64,000 bases of DNA. Source: Amoebophrya sp. A120 (lineage: Eukaryota; Sar; Dinophyceae; Syndiniales; Amoebophryaceae). Positions 45,401 through 56,000 of the stretch are shown one piece after another (positions within the stretch are counted from its first letter, which is position 1; the number at the start of each line of letters is the position of its first letter). The stretch covers positions 10,585,655-10,649,654 of the forward strand of contig CAJINV010000004.1 in assembly GCA_905178155.1 (NCBI GenBank), given 5' to 3'. The notes beneath the pieces are model-generated. The model was not told where the DNA came from. It saw only the letters and a program-made list of their open reading frames with translations, and searched no databases. The position numbers and the translations under genes are program-made.

Positions 45401-48400
45401 AGCGTTCCGAAATCCGACGGCGGAAGAACTTTGTATTGCTGTTTTTTCAAGAACATCGTTATTGGAGGGCCGACGTCGTGTTGTACTTGCATGGTTGTGC
45501 AAATGTTGATGGGAGGTTGTAGTATACATTAGAAGTTGTCGTTCTTGCTTTTCTTACGCTTCATGAAGAAGGAAAACTACAGCACTACATTTCTCCTATC
45601 ACACCCCCAGCCCGCGTCCCAGTGAACGGCTCGGAGTGGCTCGCACACCTACAGCTCGCGTACGGTAGTCTAGATCTGACGGACGAGAACAATCTGCAAG
45701 CCGGGCTTCCAGGTCACTGGGTGGTCACGAAGTTGGACGGGACAAGAGTAATATCGCTCTTGATTGTGTTTCTGCATGACAAAATCTTCAAGCGCAGTAA
45801 CGATTTTGAATCATAACATTTTGATCAGAGTATCGCTTGTTATTTATTATTTCGTCAGGTAAAGCATGACGCTCGGGTATGCATGACAAAAAGTACATTT
45901 TTCACGAAGTTGGAAATTTCAACGACATACCAGGTGGGCCGCGTGGACGCTTCCCTGCTTCCGCCGCCCGAGCCCAGTCCGGCGGAGAATGAGGAAGAAG
46001 CCCCCCGTATGCATTGCAAATCTGTCTGGCTCTGGGAAGATTGGAACTTGTGATGCTGAATTTGGATTCTACAAAAATCTGTATTGCATGAACAGCAAAA
46101 CAAGAGGTCCCGTTTTTGTCACGGCGAGAGGGCATTTCTCATGCGGTATAGGCATCAGGAAGCCCTCACAAAATCTGTGATGCTAAAGCATGCATCACAG
46201 GCATCAGGAGTCATGCAAAATGTGCATGACAAACCTTGCATCCTTCCAGACCCAGACATTTTTGCAGTTGATACCCCCGGCGGACGGCGAGGAGATCGGG
46301 ACGGTAATACCGGAGAGAACACTGAGGACCGTTTTGGAAGAACGGGGCTTACTTCTGGTAGACGACGGCGAGAAGGTGGAATACCCACTGAAACCCGTTT
46401 CCACCGTGACCCAGCAAGATCCCCACACCGGCTACTGGGTCACCACGGCGGCCAACGGCTTGATGGTGATAGAGTCCGAGGACCACACGCAGAGACGGAT
46501 AATCACGAAGGACGCGACAGTCATCACCTGGCAGCACGCAGACGTCGGCGAGGAAGTGATCGTGGAGAAGCCCGACGTCATGCCGAAAATCATCGCGACC
46601 CAGGATACGAGTTCTTTACAGGCAAACACGACGGTGAAGGTGTTCCTCAGCGACGGGAGCTTATTTGAGGTGGCGCCGAAGGAACTGCATCCGGAGGGGC
46701 AACTAGTGCCCTGCCCGATTGACCGGGTGGCGACGCACTCGACCTGCGTGTTTAAACATGCGGTATGCATGTTTTTAGAATTACGTTGTTATCATGTTTT
46801 GGGTTGCGAAGATTACAGTATAGTACTAGAGCGAATCTTGACAATAGCAATACGGTGACTCCGTCTCCGACTCATTCTGACTGAATTAAACACCGACAGC
46901 ATTCCGGCTCCATCCTCCGTTCCAACGGTCTGGGGCAAATCGACGTCTTCACCGCCAGTGACATAGCTGAGCAGGGGGAGGAGGCCCTTTTGAAAGCGCA
47001 GGCGGAAGAAGCGGAGGGCTACTACACGTGCAATTTGGTGAACAAGGTCGAATTGAAATTGATGGACAGGGAAAGGAACAAATTCTACCTGATATCAAAA
47101 TGAAAAATGCCCCCACCGCATATCAAAACGGAAATCTGTGATGCAGATTTGTGGTCACAAATCAGCCTTGTCATGCTAGAAGGGAAAAGATGCGGACTGT
47201 AGTGCTGGGCTGCGTGGGAAAGCCTTGCGTCTTCAGGATGACAGGAGGCAGCTGGAAGCAAAAAACAGCATGACAAATTGCCTGCAAACGAGGCCGCAAC
47301 TGCGTCTCTTGGCCTTCTAGCAATACAAGGCGACTTGTGTACTCAAATACCGCATCACAAGTTTCATTTTCGATATGGGGAGGGGGGATTTTTCCTTTTG
47401 ATACCTGAAATCCGACCAGACCGTCGATTTCCAGCTGGCGGTCAGCATGAACGAGGATGGGACTTTTGAACAGCCGAAATGCGAAGTCGCCATGAAGCAG
47501 TACTGCCACCCAGACGCGGCGTTTTTACCCGTGCCCCCAACTTGCCCCGCCGCCCGATTGTTCGTGGTCTACAGTGACGGCGAAGCGGAGGAGCTGGTCG
47601 AGCGGGCGTCCGTCGACAGCGCGTTCAATGCGGTGAAGGACGACGATGCGGCGGTGTGCGTCAGGGATGAGAAACTCACCTACCCATTGGACGGGTGCCG
47701 GTCCAACACGATCTACAGGCTGGTCCCGGCGATGCCAAGGTGTTTACCCTACCACGAAACCATACAACTCCCCAACTGCGTGCGCGGGATCTATTCCCCC
47801 ATGGCAATCCTGGACTTGCCAATAGAAAAGGCCGCCGCGATACCCGAGTTCACAACCTTCTCGCAATTCATCGAATATCCGCAGGTAGAGGAAGAAGGGT
47901 TTGCTCTTTCCGTGGTTTTTGTACTGATTTGCGAAGATGCGTTCTTGCATGCTTACACTAGTAACGCTTGATGTTGGGCATAAATATTTTTGACCTCGTC
48001 CAAGACGAATGAAAAAAACCAGATAACCGACCAGCGAAAAGCAGACTTTCTGGTGGCGAAGAACAATTACCACCGCTGGGAATACGAGCACAGTGCGGTT
48101 TGGGCAGAATTGCAGCGAAAGGAAGCGGAAAGAAAAGCGAAGGAAGCGAAGAAAAAGAAGAAGCCCGACGGTGCGCGATAATATATGCTGCTTTTCATAT
48201 GTTTGATTTGTACTTAGTCGTTTTTAGCTGGTGTTGCGTTCATCGCATACCGGAAGCAAAAGAAGGAGAGTAGTTCGTGGAAAAAGTTTTGATGCGTATC
48301 TAGAAGTTTCAACGATTGATTCAATACGAAAGGAAATAGACACAGTTGCTGCATGGAAGACAGAATAGATACTCAACGTGTTGATCATGGAATTTACTAG

Positions 48401-51400
48401 TAGTAGTATCTGCTAGTAGAAGGGCCAGACAGACACAGAGACAAGAAAGACATCATCGCACAGATAGAGAAACCAATATCGCTCTGTTGCGCATTGGACA
48501 GAATTCCAAGCGCACAGATTTGACGTTTTTTTCAACGGCAAGAAGTTGATATGAAAGAATGCGAAGAGTCGATGTAGCCAGGGGCCTGATCACACTTGTG
48601 ATAGGCTTTAGAGTTTTTTTTGCACTTTAACGCTCAGCGACGAGCGAGCTTTTTTACGTAGATTTTCATATCCATCTCCTGTGCACGTAGCTCTCAGCAC
48701 TGAGAGAAGAATGAGAACAATAAGTAGACAAATACAAGTATGGTGTCAGTGTTGATACTGCTGCTGCTGCAGTTTGAATACAACACCAAGTACAGACAAC
48801 AAAGTTCTCCTAATCCTAAACCCTTACTTGGTACTAGTAGAGTAGAAAATACTGTAAACAGTTTTAAGTTTCTACGCCGTATTCTTTTGTTTAATGCACA
48901 CTTATTTCATACGCAGGCAAGAAGGGCAAGAAGGCGGAGGAGCCGGAGGAGCCACCAGAAGAGCCCTACGCCGGTACTTTGCCTGTTCAGGGACGAGCAT
49001 GACACATTTTAGCGAATGAGTGACGGTGCTGGGCTTGTATTACGAGCTAGTTTTAGAAGTGCAACGGCGAAAATAAACGCAGCTTCACGACCTTGAGTTG
49101 TATGTAGTGAGGTCATAAACGTGGTTTTTCGTTCACGTTCTTTCCGAGCCGCGCCTAGAATTAGAGGTGTGCGACCCGTGCTGTCTTGAGCGCGCTGGTG
49201 TGGCGTGAGACCGACGAGGAGACCAATGAATTGCGCGCTTTATTCGTGCTGCTGCAGTAGAACACTGATTCATGCGCTTGCTTCTGGGTTGGCTGAGTCA
49301 CATAATTACTGCTTAGGGTCGTGGCTGCGAACTTCCAGGGATAGCAATACTTAGTTCATCCATCTGTTGCTAAAAGCTAAATCGGAGTTAAAAAAAAATG
49401 TCCTCCTCCTCGACAGGTCCGCCCTACAGCGTCGACGAGCTCGTCGAGAAAGTCATCACCTGCCGCGCAAAAGAAGCGAAACGCATCACACCAGAGGAGC
49501 TCTACCGGGACGTCATTGACAAAAGACCCGATGTCATGGCCACGAGAATACAGGTATTTGAGGATTAAAGGGAGTGATAGTTGTATTGATTTGTTTGTAT
49601 TGCAAGAGCGACGTTCTGTGTGTGGTAAAAACTAAATGCGTATTAATTGAAACAAAAACACAGAGCTCGATGCGCGCCAAGAAGGCGAAGAAGGAGGTCG
49701 CCGCATTGCGCGCCGAGGAGGAAAGAAAACGCAATCGGCCGGTTACCCCGCCAGTCGATCCTAGCTTGAAGAAAGTGGAGCTCTCGGAGGAGGAAAAAGC
49801 GCTGAACCGCAAACCGCCGACGCACGTCGACTTGGGCTTGAACTTCAAGTACTTCGAGAGCCAACAGGGTCTGAAATTCTTGCTGGACACCGGGAAACTG
49901 GATCCAGACGCACGAACGCTCATAAATCACAAACCCAAAATGCCGGATCTGGATCTGGACCAAAAAATCAAGTACTATTTTTTGGTGTTTAGTGTCAGTT
50001 GCAGCTCGTCGTACATCATGTTCATATAAGCGGCCCCCTTGCACATGCACCTGTTTGTGCACGATGGAAAGTAGAGTAAGTAAAAATCGCTGCTAACCTA
50101 CACGACCCATGCCAGGTCAATATGGCAGCCTCCATTAGTGTACGAGGAGCCAGACGCGTATCTCGACACCGCGGAACTGTTCGAGAATTCTCATGCGGAA
50201 TTCGACTACGGCTATGAACGCGGACTGGAAACGCAAGCGGCAGAAGAGTATAAACTATGATAACTTCTTTTCAAGAACATGTGGTTGTGATGTGCATGAG
50301 ATGATACATATACAGCAGTTTTCTAGTTGTATCAATGCGGTCAAGTTGAAGTTCCAGTTCGAGTTCCTCGCCCCCCATGCAGTTGTTGAAAACCATCAGC
50401 AAAAGATCAACGATCCTTATACCATGAAAATCAGGCAACAGCGCGCCGAGCAAGAGGCGACGCAGAAGGAACAGCAGATGACTGGCGGGTCGCCGAATGC
50501 AGCCGGTGGAGGAAACGGGCAGATGGTAAAGTCCGAGCTGGGCGACGACACCTTTTATCCCAACCCCCCAGAAGACCGGCGACCATCGCGACCGTCCTCC
50601 CCCGTCGGGCCGCATCCGGACAAGAAGGGCCCCCACTGGGACATCTACGGGAACAAACGAATGGCGGGGAAGGCGATCTCGCAGGCGTTCGTGTCTGTCA
50701 ACGATCGGTATCTGCAGGTGGAGGGGCCGACGGATCGACGGACGAGAACCTCCTCCGTCGTGAACAAGAAAAACGCGCTCGAAGCCCCGTCGGTGCAGCA
50801 GGTTCTGAAATCCGGCAACCACTTGCTGACCGGCGACCCGAAGCAGACCCTGCCACGGGCGAAGGGCGCCATCACGGAGCTGAAGACGGAGGACAGAAGT
50901 ACGGACATCAAGTGGGAGCTGTCCGCCACGCTGCAGGGCCTGGGCGACCAGAACAAACTGGTCGACGCGGTTCCCGGGCACGTCCGGTTTGGGTTGCTGC
51001 GGAGGGGCGGCGTGTACCAGATAACGTTGCAGTTGAAGAACCTCGATTGCGAACAAACACGGTTCAACGTGAAACTAGTCCAGGGAACGAGTGAGTATGT
51101 GAAGGTCAACTACGTTCCGAAGAGCGTCGCGCCGGGTTTGGCCATGAACGTGACAATCGAGCTGTGGGCGCACCATTCCGCGAAAATTCTGCAAGTCATC
51201 GAGGCGAGGTGTAAGGCGCACGTGGTGAAGATCCCGGTGTCCGCGAGGATTTTGGAGCCGGATGAGTACGATAGGCTGGACGCGGAGTCGGTCTTGTTGA
51301 ACGGAAAGCGGATTCTCGGCAATCACGTCAGACTGCAGGAGTGGAGCGAGGACAAACTGGGCGCCAACTACATCCCCCCGAACGACTTCCAGTCCATGGC

Positions 51401-51551
51401 GGAGTCGCACGGGAACGACTCGCCGGCACTACTCCGGAAGCAGCAGCAAATGCGGATCTATGGGAAGGTGGTGTCTGATCAGGCACGGGATCCCGACGGA
51501 GGCGACGATCCACCGGCGCAGGTCAGCTACAGTGATCCGGAGCAGATGTGA
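39409..51551 (+). CDS. SPAG17: SPAG17/PF6 central-pair (C1a projection) protein, 26 exons
   Basis: Exons 39409-39513, 39699-39881, 39956-40141, 40398-40611, 40783-40814, 41099-41349, 41613-41638, 41906-42043, 42223-42411, 42565-42764, 42906-43353, 43674-43691, 43950-43988, 44257-44728, 45047-45432, 45611-45747, 45934-46007, 46279-46762, 46900-47092, 47409-47884, 48023-48170, 48917-48973, 49417-49553, 49664-49971, 50116-50247, 50327-51551 sum to 6258 bases, 2085 aa, close to known SPAG17/PF6 (about 2200-2300 aa). Recognition rests on the beta-rich middle (RVQPDGTLIRFL, GRTELYYPDGTIAF) and the C-terminal part (GHVRFGLLRRGGVYQITLQL, EYVKVNYVPKSVAPGLAMNV). PF6 scaffolds the C1a projection of the motile axoneme. 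Nine introns are introners; sixteen are GT-AG, nearly all with GTA donors. Least certain joins: the 41350-41612 intron (otherwise a stop at 41351) and the 746-base intron 48171-48916. Confidence 0.85.
40142..40392 (+). mobile_element. Introner element, family A (251 bp)
   Basis: Direct repeat CCGTT (40137-40141 and 40393-40397), between codons. The right terminus is TTGCATTTCATA, one base off the family end. Restored reading YLHGKSVLFEKLEP. Confidence 0.93.
40815..41093 (+). mobile_element. Introner element, family B (279 bp), reverse orientation
   Basis: Direct repeat CCTCC (40810-40814 and 41094-41098), after a 32-base exon. The interior is the reverse complement of the 4645 and 23743 copies. 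Confidence 0.92.
41639..41900 (+). mobile_element. Introner element, family A (262 bp)
   Basis: Direct repeat CGGGC (41634-41638 and 41901-41905). Right end CAGACATCCAGACATATTTG carries a small duplication inside the terminus. Restored reading STASGPASSKGLDSE. Confidence 0.92.
43354..43668 (+). mobile_element. Introner element, family C (315 bp), eroded right end
   Basis: Direct repeat CCTCG (43349-43353 and 43669-43673). Left end TATTGTGAGGAAAAATCC. The right end reads CTTTGAAA instead of TTTGATA and its inner arm has drifted toward the family B sequence (TGGGGTGGGGACC). Restored reading VFGNLDEDAFG. Confidence 0.88.
43692..43944 (+). mobile_element. Introner element, family G (253 bp, singleton)
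   Basis: Direct repeat CGGGC (43687-43691 and 43945-43949). Each end has TATGACCT or its inverse followed by a tandem pair of CTCAAACGTTACAAT, so every terminus holds two copies of the inner motif. It is 18 exon bases after the family C copy. Confidence 0.9.
43989..44251 (+). mobile_element. Introner element, family A (263 bp)
   Basis: Direct repeat GGACG (43984-43988 and 44252-44256). Third element of a tight group, 39 exon bases after family G. Restored reading IVLPADGSLISFSD. Confidence 0.93.
44729..45041 (+). mobile_element. Introner element, family C (313 bp), reverse orientation
   Basis: Direct repeat GAGCC (44724-44728 and 45042-45046). Right end TCCTCTCAATA is eroded. Its interior is the reverse complement of the 15057 copy. 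Restored reading DDGTEPAEKPNLLEF. Confidence 0.91.
46008..46273 (+). mobile_element. Introner element, family A (266 bp), reverse orientation
   Basis: Flanks are CCCCG and CCCCC (one mismatch). Interior opposite to the 37239 subgroup. Restored reading NEEEAPRADGEEIGT. Confidence 0.88.
47093..47403 (+). mobile_element. Introner element, family C (311 bp)
   Basis: Direct repeat CCTGA (47088-47092 and 47404-47408). Left end TATCAAAATGAAAAATGCC. Restored reading RNKFYLKSDQTVDFQL. Confidence 0.93.
48171..48916 (+). other. Longest ordinary intron of the SPAG17 gene
   Basis: 746 bases from GTGCGCG to ACGCAG, several times longer than the other ordinary introns. No introner terminus is present. If it is not an intron, the frame closes at TAA just after 48178 and the following exons would belong to a second gene, but the reading frame and family similarity continue past it. 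Confidence 0.5.
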
Positions 51552-53006
51552 GGTGTGGTAGACCACGGGTTTATTTGAGTGATGTTGATGGCTCTACAAC
51601 CTTGCTGTCAAGAACACAGCGCTCCTCTTCGCTTCCGTAGAAGCACATCAACGAACTTCTAGAAGTTGCAATGAACAAACGAAAATGCAACTGTAAAATG
51701 ATTTTTATTCCTCAACACCTCCGACTGGGGCCGTTTCGGGGCAGACACCTAACGAACATACACCAGGTGTAATATTCCTTGACGAGAAAGGACCTGTGAA
51801 TGAAATCTAATCTTCTATCAAGCAGTAGACAAGCAGACAAATTTAATTCCAATAATTCGCATGCGGAATTCTCCTGTGCATAGCGAATACTTCATTGCAG
51901 TTGCACCAGCAGACGCGACTACTTGTCGTCTACAGGAGCAAAAAATAACACTCGGAAGAAATTAATCTAGTCACGATGTACCAGTACCAAACTTAGCGAT
52001 TTGAGAAATTTTCAGACAGAATAGAACTCTCATTTTGAGACAGAATCAGAGTGGGAGTGCGGGAGTTGCTCACGCTCCTCCTGCAGACAGACAGAATTTT
52101 ATGTGTAATTCAGACAAAGGGTGTACATCATGCGTCGGAAGTGGACCTATGTATGCGCTTGCGCTTCGGCCTGTGCCAGGTTCAGAACAAAACTGGGGCA
52201 TGAAAGAAGGTAGCTACCCTACGGCAAATTTGTTGGCATGAGAATCAGACAGAAAAATCTCTATCTCAGTAAACTAAAAAGACAATAAAGATAGCAAAGA
52301 ATTTTACTCAGATGTTTGTTTTACGGAGTCATGGTTGAAGTTTCTAGTCGAACATTAGTACAATCAGGCGTCCTGATCAGCAGACGCAGGTCGTATGGTT
52401 TCAAGTTTCTCACAATTGTGGCAGTTTCGGACCACAGCTGCCACTGTTTGCACTGCAGAACTGACGACTCTGAAAAATGTATTGTACACAACCTGTGAAT
52501 AACAATAAACTTTCTTGAAGAGACGAAAGGCGCGACTGAAGAACGACGCTTGATGGTAGCCGAAATGGCTACGGGAGCAGGACCGGAATATGGATAAGCG
52601 TGTACTATCTTCTTTTTTTCGTTTTTTTCAAAGCGTAGTCTTCCATCGTCTTCAGGTTTATCTGCTCGAATGAACAATTTAGCCGCATCAAGCTTTTCAC
52701 GGCAAGAGAGACAACGCAGTTTCGAGCGGTGAAACCAAAGTTGGCTACATCGAAGCGGGAAGCAACGAGGGCGAAGCGTGAGTGGTTTCGTTTTGCTGCA
52801 AAGTGCATGGCAACTATTTAAGTTTACGCTTTCTCTCACCTTTTTGAGAGATGGATACCCCACGGTCAACATCTTCGCAGTGTTAGTTTTGGGCGCAGCG
52901 TGTTGTTAGTGCGTAGCGCGGTTCTGGTCTTCCATAAGCTACTAGAATGATCATTCGCTTTTTGTTGTAGTTGTCCCACCGTTCTTCAAGACACAGTAAA
53001 AATACC
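51552..53006. other. Intergenic with a spliced-leader-like hairpin
   Basis: No convincing gene. Near 52030-52260 there are many CAGACAGA words. On the minus strand 52574-52558 reads like the first 17 bases of the dinoflagellate spliced leader with one mismatch, within a GTAGCC/GGCTAC hairpin. Confidence 0.5.
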
Positions 53007-56000
53007 ATGTGGCTCATCGCGATCGAGGTGGAGCCACCGACGTCCCTCGTCCTTTTGAAATGGGGCCGCGGGGTGAAGACTCTTCGCTACCAAAACGAGA
53101 AATTCTCCGAAAACGCGAATCTCCCCCTCCTCGTCGGCAGTCGGGATCTGCATGTGATGGTCTGGTCCGGCTTTGACCGCGCCTGCAACAACATCAACGA
53201 GCAGAGTATGCTGTGGCACGAGAATGTGGCGTACGACCTGCAGAAAAGGGGGAAATGGGTCACCCTACCGTTGCCAAAAGGAGGTCGGGGAGGTAGTAAA
53301 AACACAGGGATAGAAGATCAGTTCTCCATCGAAAATGCGATCCAGGTGCGGTTGCGCTTCGCCCAAGCACCGCCGCCGGGATATGATCCTCATGTGGAGA
53401 AGGCAATTGCGGCTACAAGATCTACTTCCGCTGCTGGTCCTTTATCCACTCAACACGTCCTCGCCGCTGACATCGAGAATCCTGCCTCGAGGACACCTGC
53501 TAGCGCCATCCCCCTGATCACCTGCGCACAGGCCGACTACGAGCAAAGCAACCCCGACGGGTTCCTGCTCGCGAGCCCACTCCGGTTGGCGGACGGGATC
53601 CACGCGCGGAGCAAGGCCACGACGACGTCCGGGGGAGAGGATGAAGATTTCTCGTCCGACTACTACGAGGCTGCGAACGAGCAGTACTTGATGAAGCAAA
53701 AATCTACTACTACAACCGGTGCCACGTCGAATCATGCCGCGACGACGTCGGTGGTAACGTCGAAGACGCGCAGGCTGTACGAAGAAAGCAAGAAGCCATC
53801 GGCGATCGCGAACCAGCTCGCGGCGATAGCGAATCGCGAGAAGTACTCGTCTATCAACCGCAAATATGTCTGGGTCTGGAAGAGTCATGCTGTTTCTGCA
53901 TGACACAGAAGGTCTGGCATGGAAGCTCTAGCATCACAGGTTTCGAGAAGCTTCCGCAATGCCGAACCCGCATGACAAATCCCCCACTTTGGTGACAGAA
54001 AGTGAGCAGCTTTTGCTACCTATGCATGAGAGATTTTTGCGTGTTCCGAAATGCGCATGACAAGCTCCAACCTTCCAGACCCAGACATTTTTGCATTTGA
54101 TATTGTCCAGAAGCCCGTCGCCGACGAAGCGCAGGCGGGAGCTGCTGGCGTCTGTCATATGACAGCGCACAAGTCCCCCTCCCCCTCATTTGTATTGCAT
54201 TAACGGCAATACAAGCATCAGCAAGAGTGTCGGTTTTGCATGACAAACTTGCACTGGAGTGCAGTGCTATTTGAGCTAGCAGAACTTGTCATGCAAAGAG
54301 TGCCAAGATACAGAGGGCGGATTGGGTATTTTGCATGACAAATGAGGGCGAGGGGGAGTTGTTGTGCACTTTCATATGTCAAGGACGTGGTCGACAAGAA
54401 GTTGGATGCGCTCGGAGCAGGATATCAAATGTAAAAATGTCTGGGTCTGGAAGAATCCAACTTGTCATGCTGATTTTGGATTCTAAAAAAATCTGTATTG
54501 CATGAGTACCAAAAGAAAGGCAGTTTTTGCTACGCTGAGAAGGCATTTGTCATGCGGAATACGCATCAAGAAGCCCTCAAAAAATCTGTATTGCTAGGGG
54601 ATGCATTACAGACATCATGGCTCATGCAAAACGTGCATGGCAAGTGTCAGAATCTTCCAGACTCAGACATTTTTACATTTGATACAGGAGGAGGTACTAT
54701 TATAACCACGGGGGGAGCTGCTGCATCTTCGCGACCAGGCACGACCAGATCGCGGCATCAAATTACAGGGGGTGGAAGTTTGTTGTCGTCCTCCAATGGT
54801 GCAGACGAAGAGTTCCACGAGGAGAGGAGAACAATGAGACCTGCAGCTTCCTCATCCACCACGCGCCGCCCGCAGTCCGCAAAAGTGGTAAGCGCTGGTG
54901 CAGCACCAGCTCGTGCAGGGGAACGGGAGCTGTATGATGGATCAAAACTTCCTGTCGCGGCCCGCTCGCGTGCGGGTCCTGGCGGGCCATCTTTTGCAAC
55001 TACGACGAGACGACCGCAAACAGCGAATGCGCGAGGCCGGGCCTCTGCGTCCACTTCCTCGAGAGCACCGAGAGCGCCGTCGGCTTTTGAATCTTCTAAA
55101 GCAACAAGTTTTGACGATGATCAAAATTATTCCTTTGAAAACTCGCATCATACTAGTACGAGTCGGCAATTTACTCAACATCTCTACTCCAAGTCAAAGC
55201 AGTCCACCACTTCGAAGGACACTACGCTTTTCTACACGAGCGTTGGCGAGATCGACGAGCTGATTCAGGAATCGGACGAGGTTCTGAACCGGGAGGAATT
55301 AGTGCGCGAGCACGAGTGGCTTTTGTCGATCCACGACGACAACGTGAAAATTCTGACCGAGCTGGAAAAAAGGGTGCAGGATCTGGAAAGAAAGAAGCGA
55401 CGGGAAGAGGAAAATCGGGGGAAGAGCCCGCCAAGACGGGACGAGGTGCGGGAACGCAGTGGAAGTGGTGGAGGTACAACCACAGGAGCGCGGAAAGGAA
55501 CTACGGCAGGTACAGGTACATCTTCTGCTAGAGGTGCTGCTCATAGTACAATTAAGCCTATCACCACCCCGCGATCCGCAGCGGGCGTTTCCCGCCCGGT
55601 CCTCGGTCGGAAGGTGGTGGACACGAGTATGGGTGGCTGTGCTTCCGCTTGGGCAGAAACTCTCCCGTTTCAGCACAACCCGAGGGGAAAAAAGGCGAGT
55701 ATGGTTGTACAAGCGGACTTTGCGGGCGGCAGCGGGGACGCTGCAGGTGCTGGTGGTTCGAGTGCGAGAACCACGATCGATTTCCGGAAGACGAGAACAA
55801 CTCCAGGCAGGCCGCAGTCCGCTGCTTCTTTTAATCAAATGCTCGGCCCACCAGCACATCCACATGACAACTACTACATGGAGCCGGGTGTCGCCGGGAA
55901 GACGGTTGCCCGGTGCAGCGCGCTGGTGGAGCGCGCGAGGAAGATGGAGCGCAAGAACCAGCTGCTCAAAGAGGTAGAGGAGGAGAAAAAGCGCGAAATT

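Noticed and set aside
48740-49012. 90-codon ORF inside the SPAG17 intron region
   Set aside because: It overlaps the proposed exon 48917-48973 in another frame and has no recognisable content upstream.
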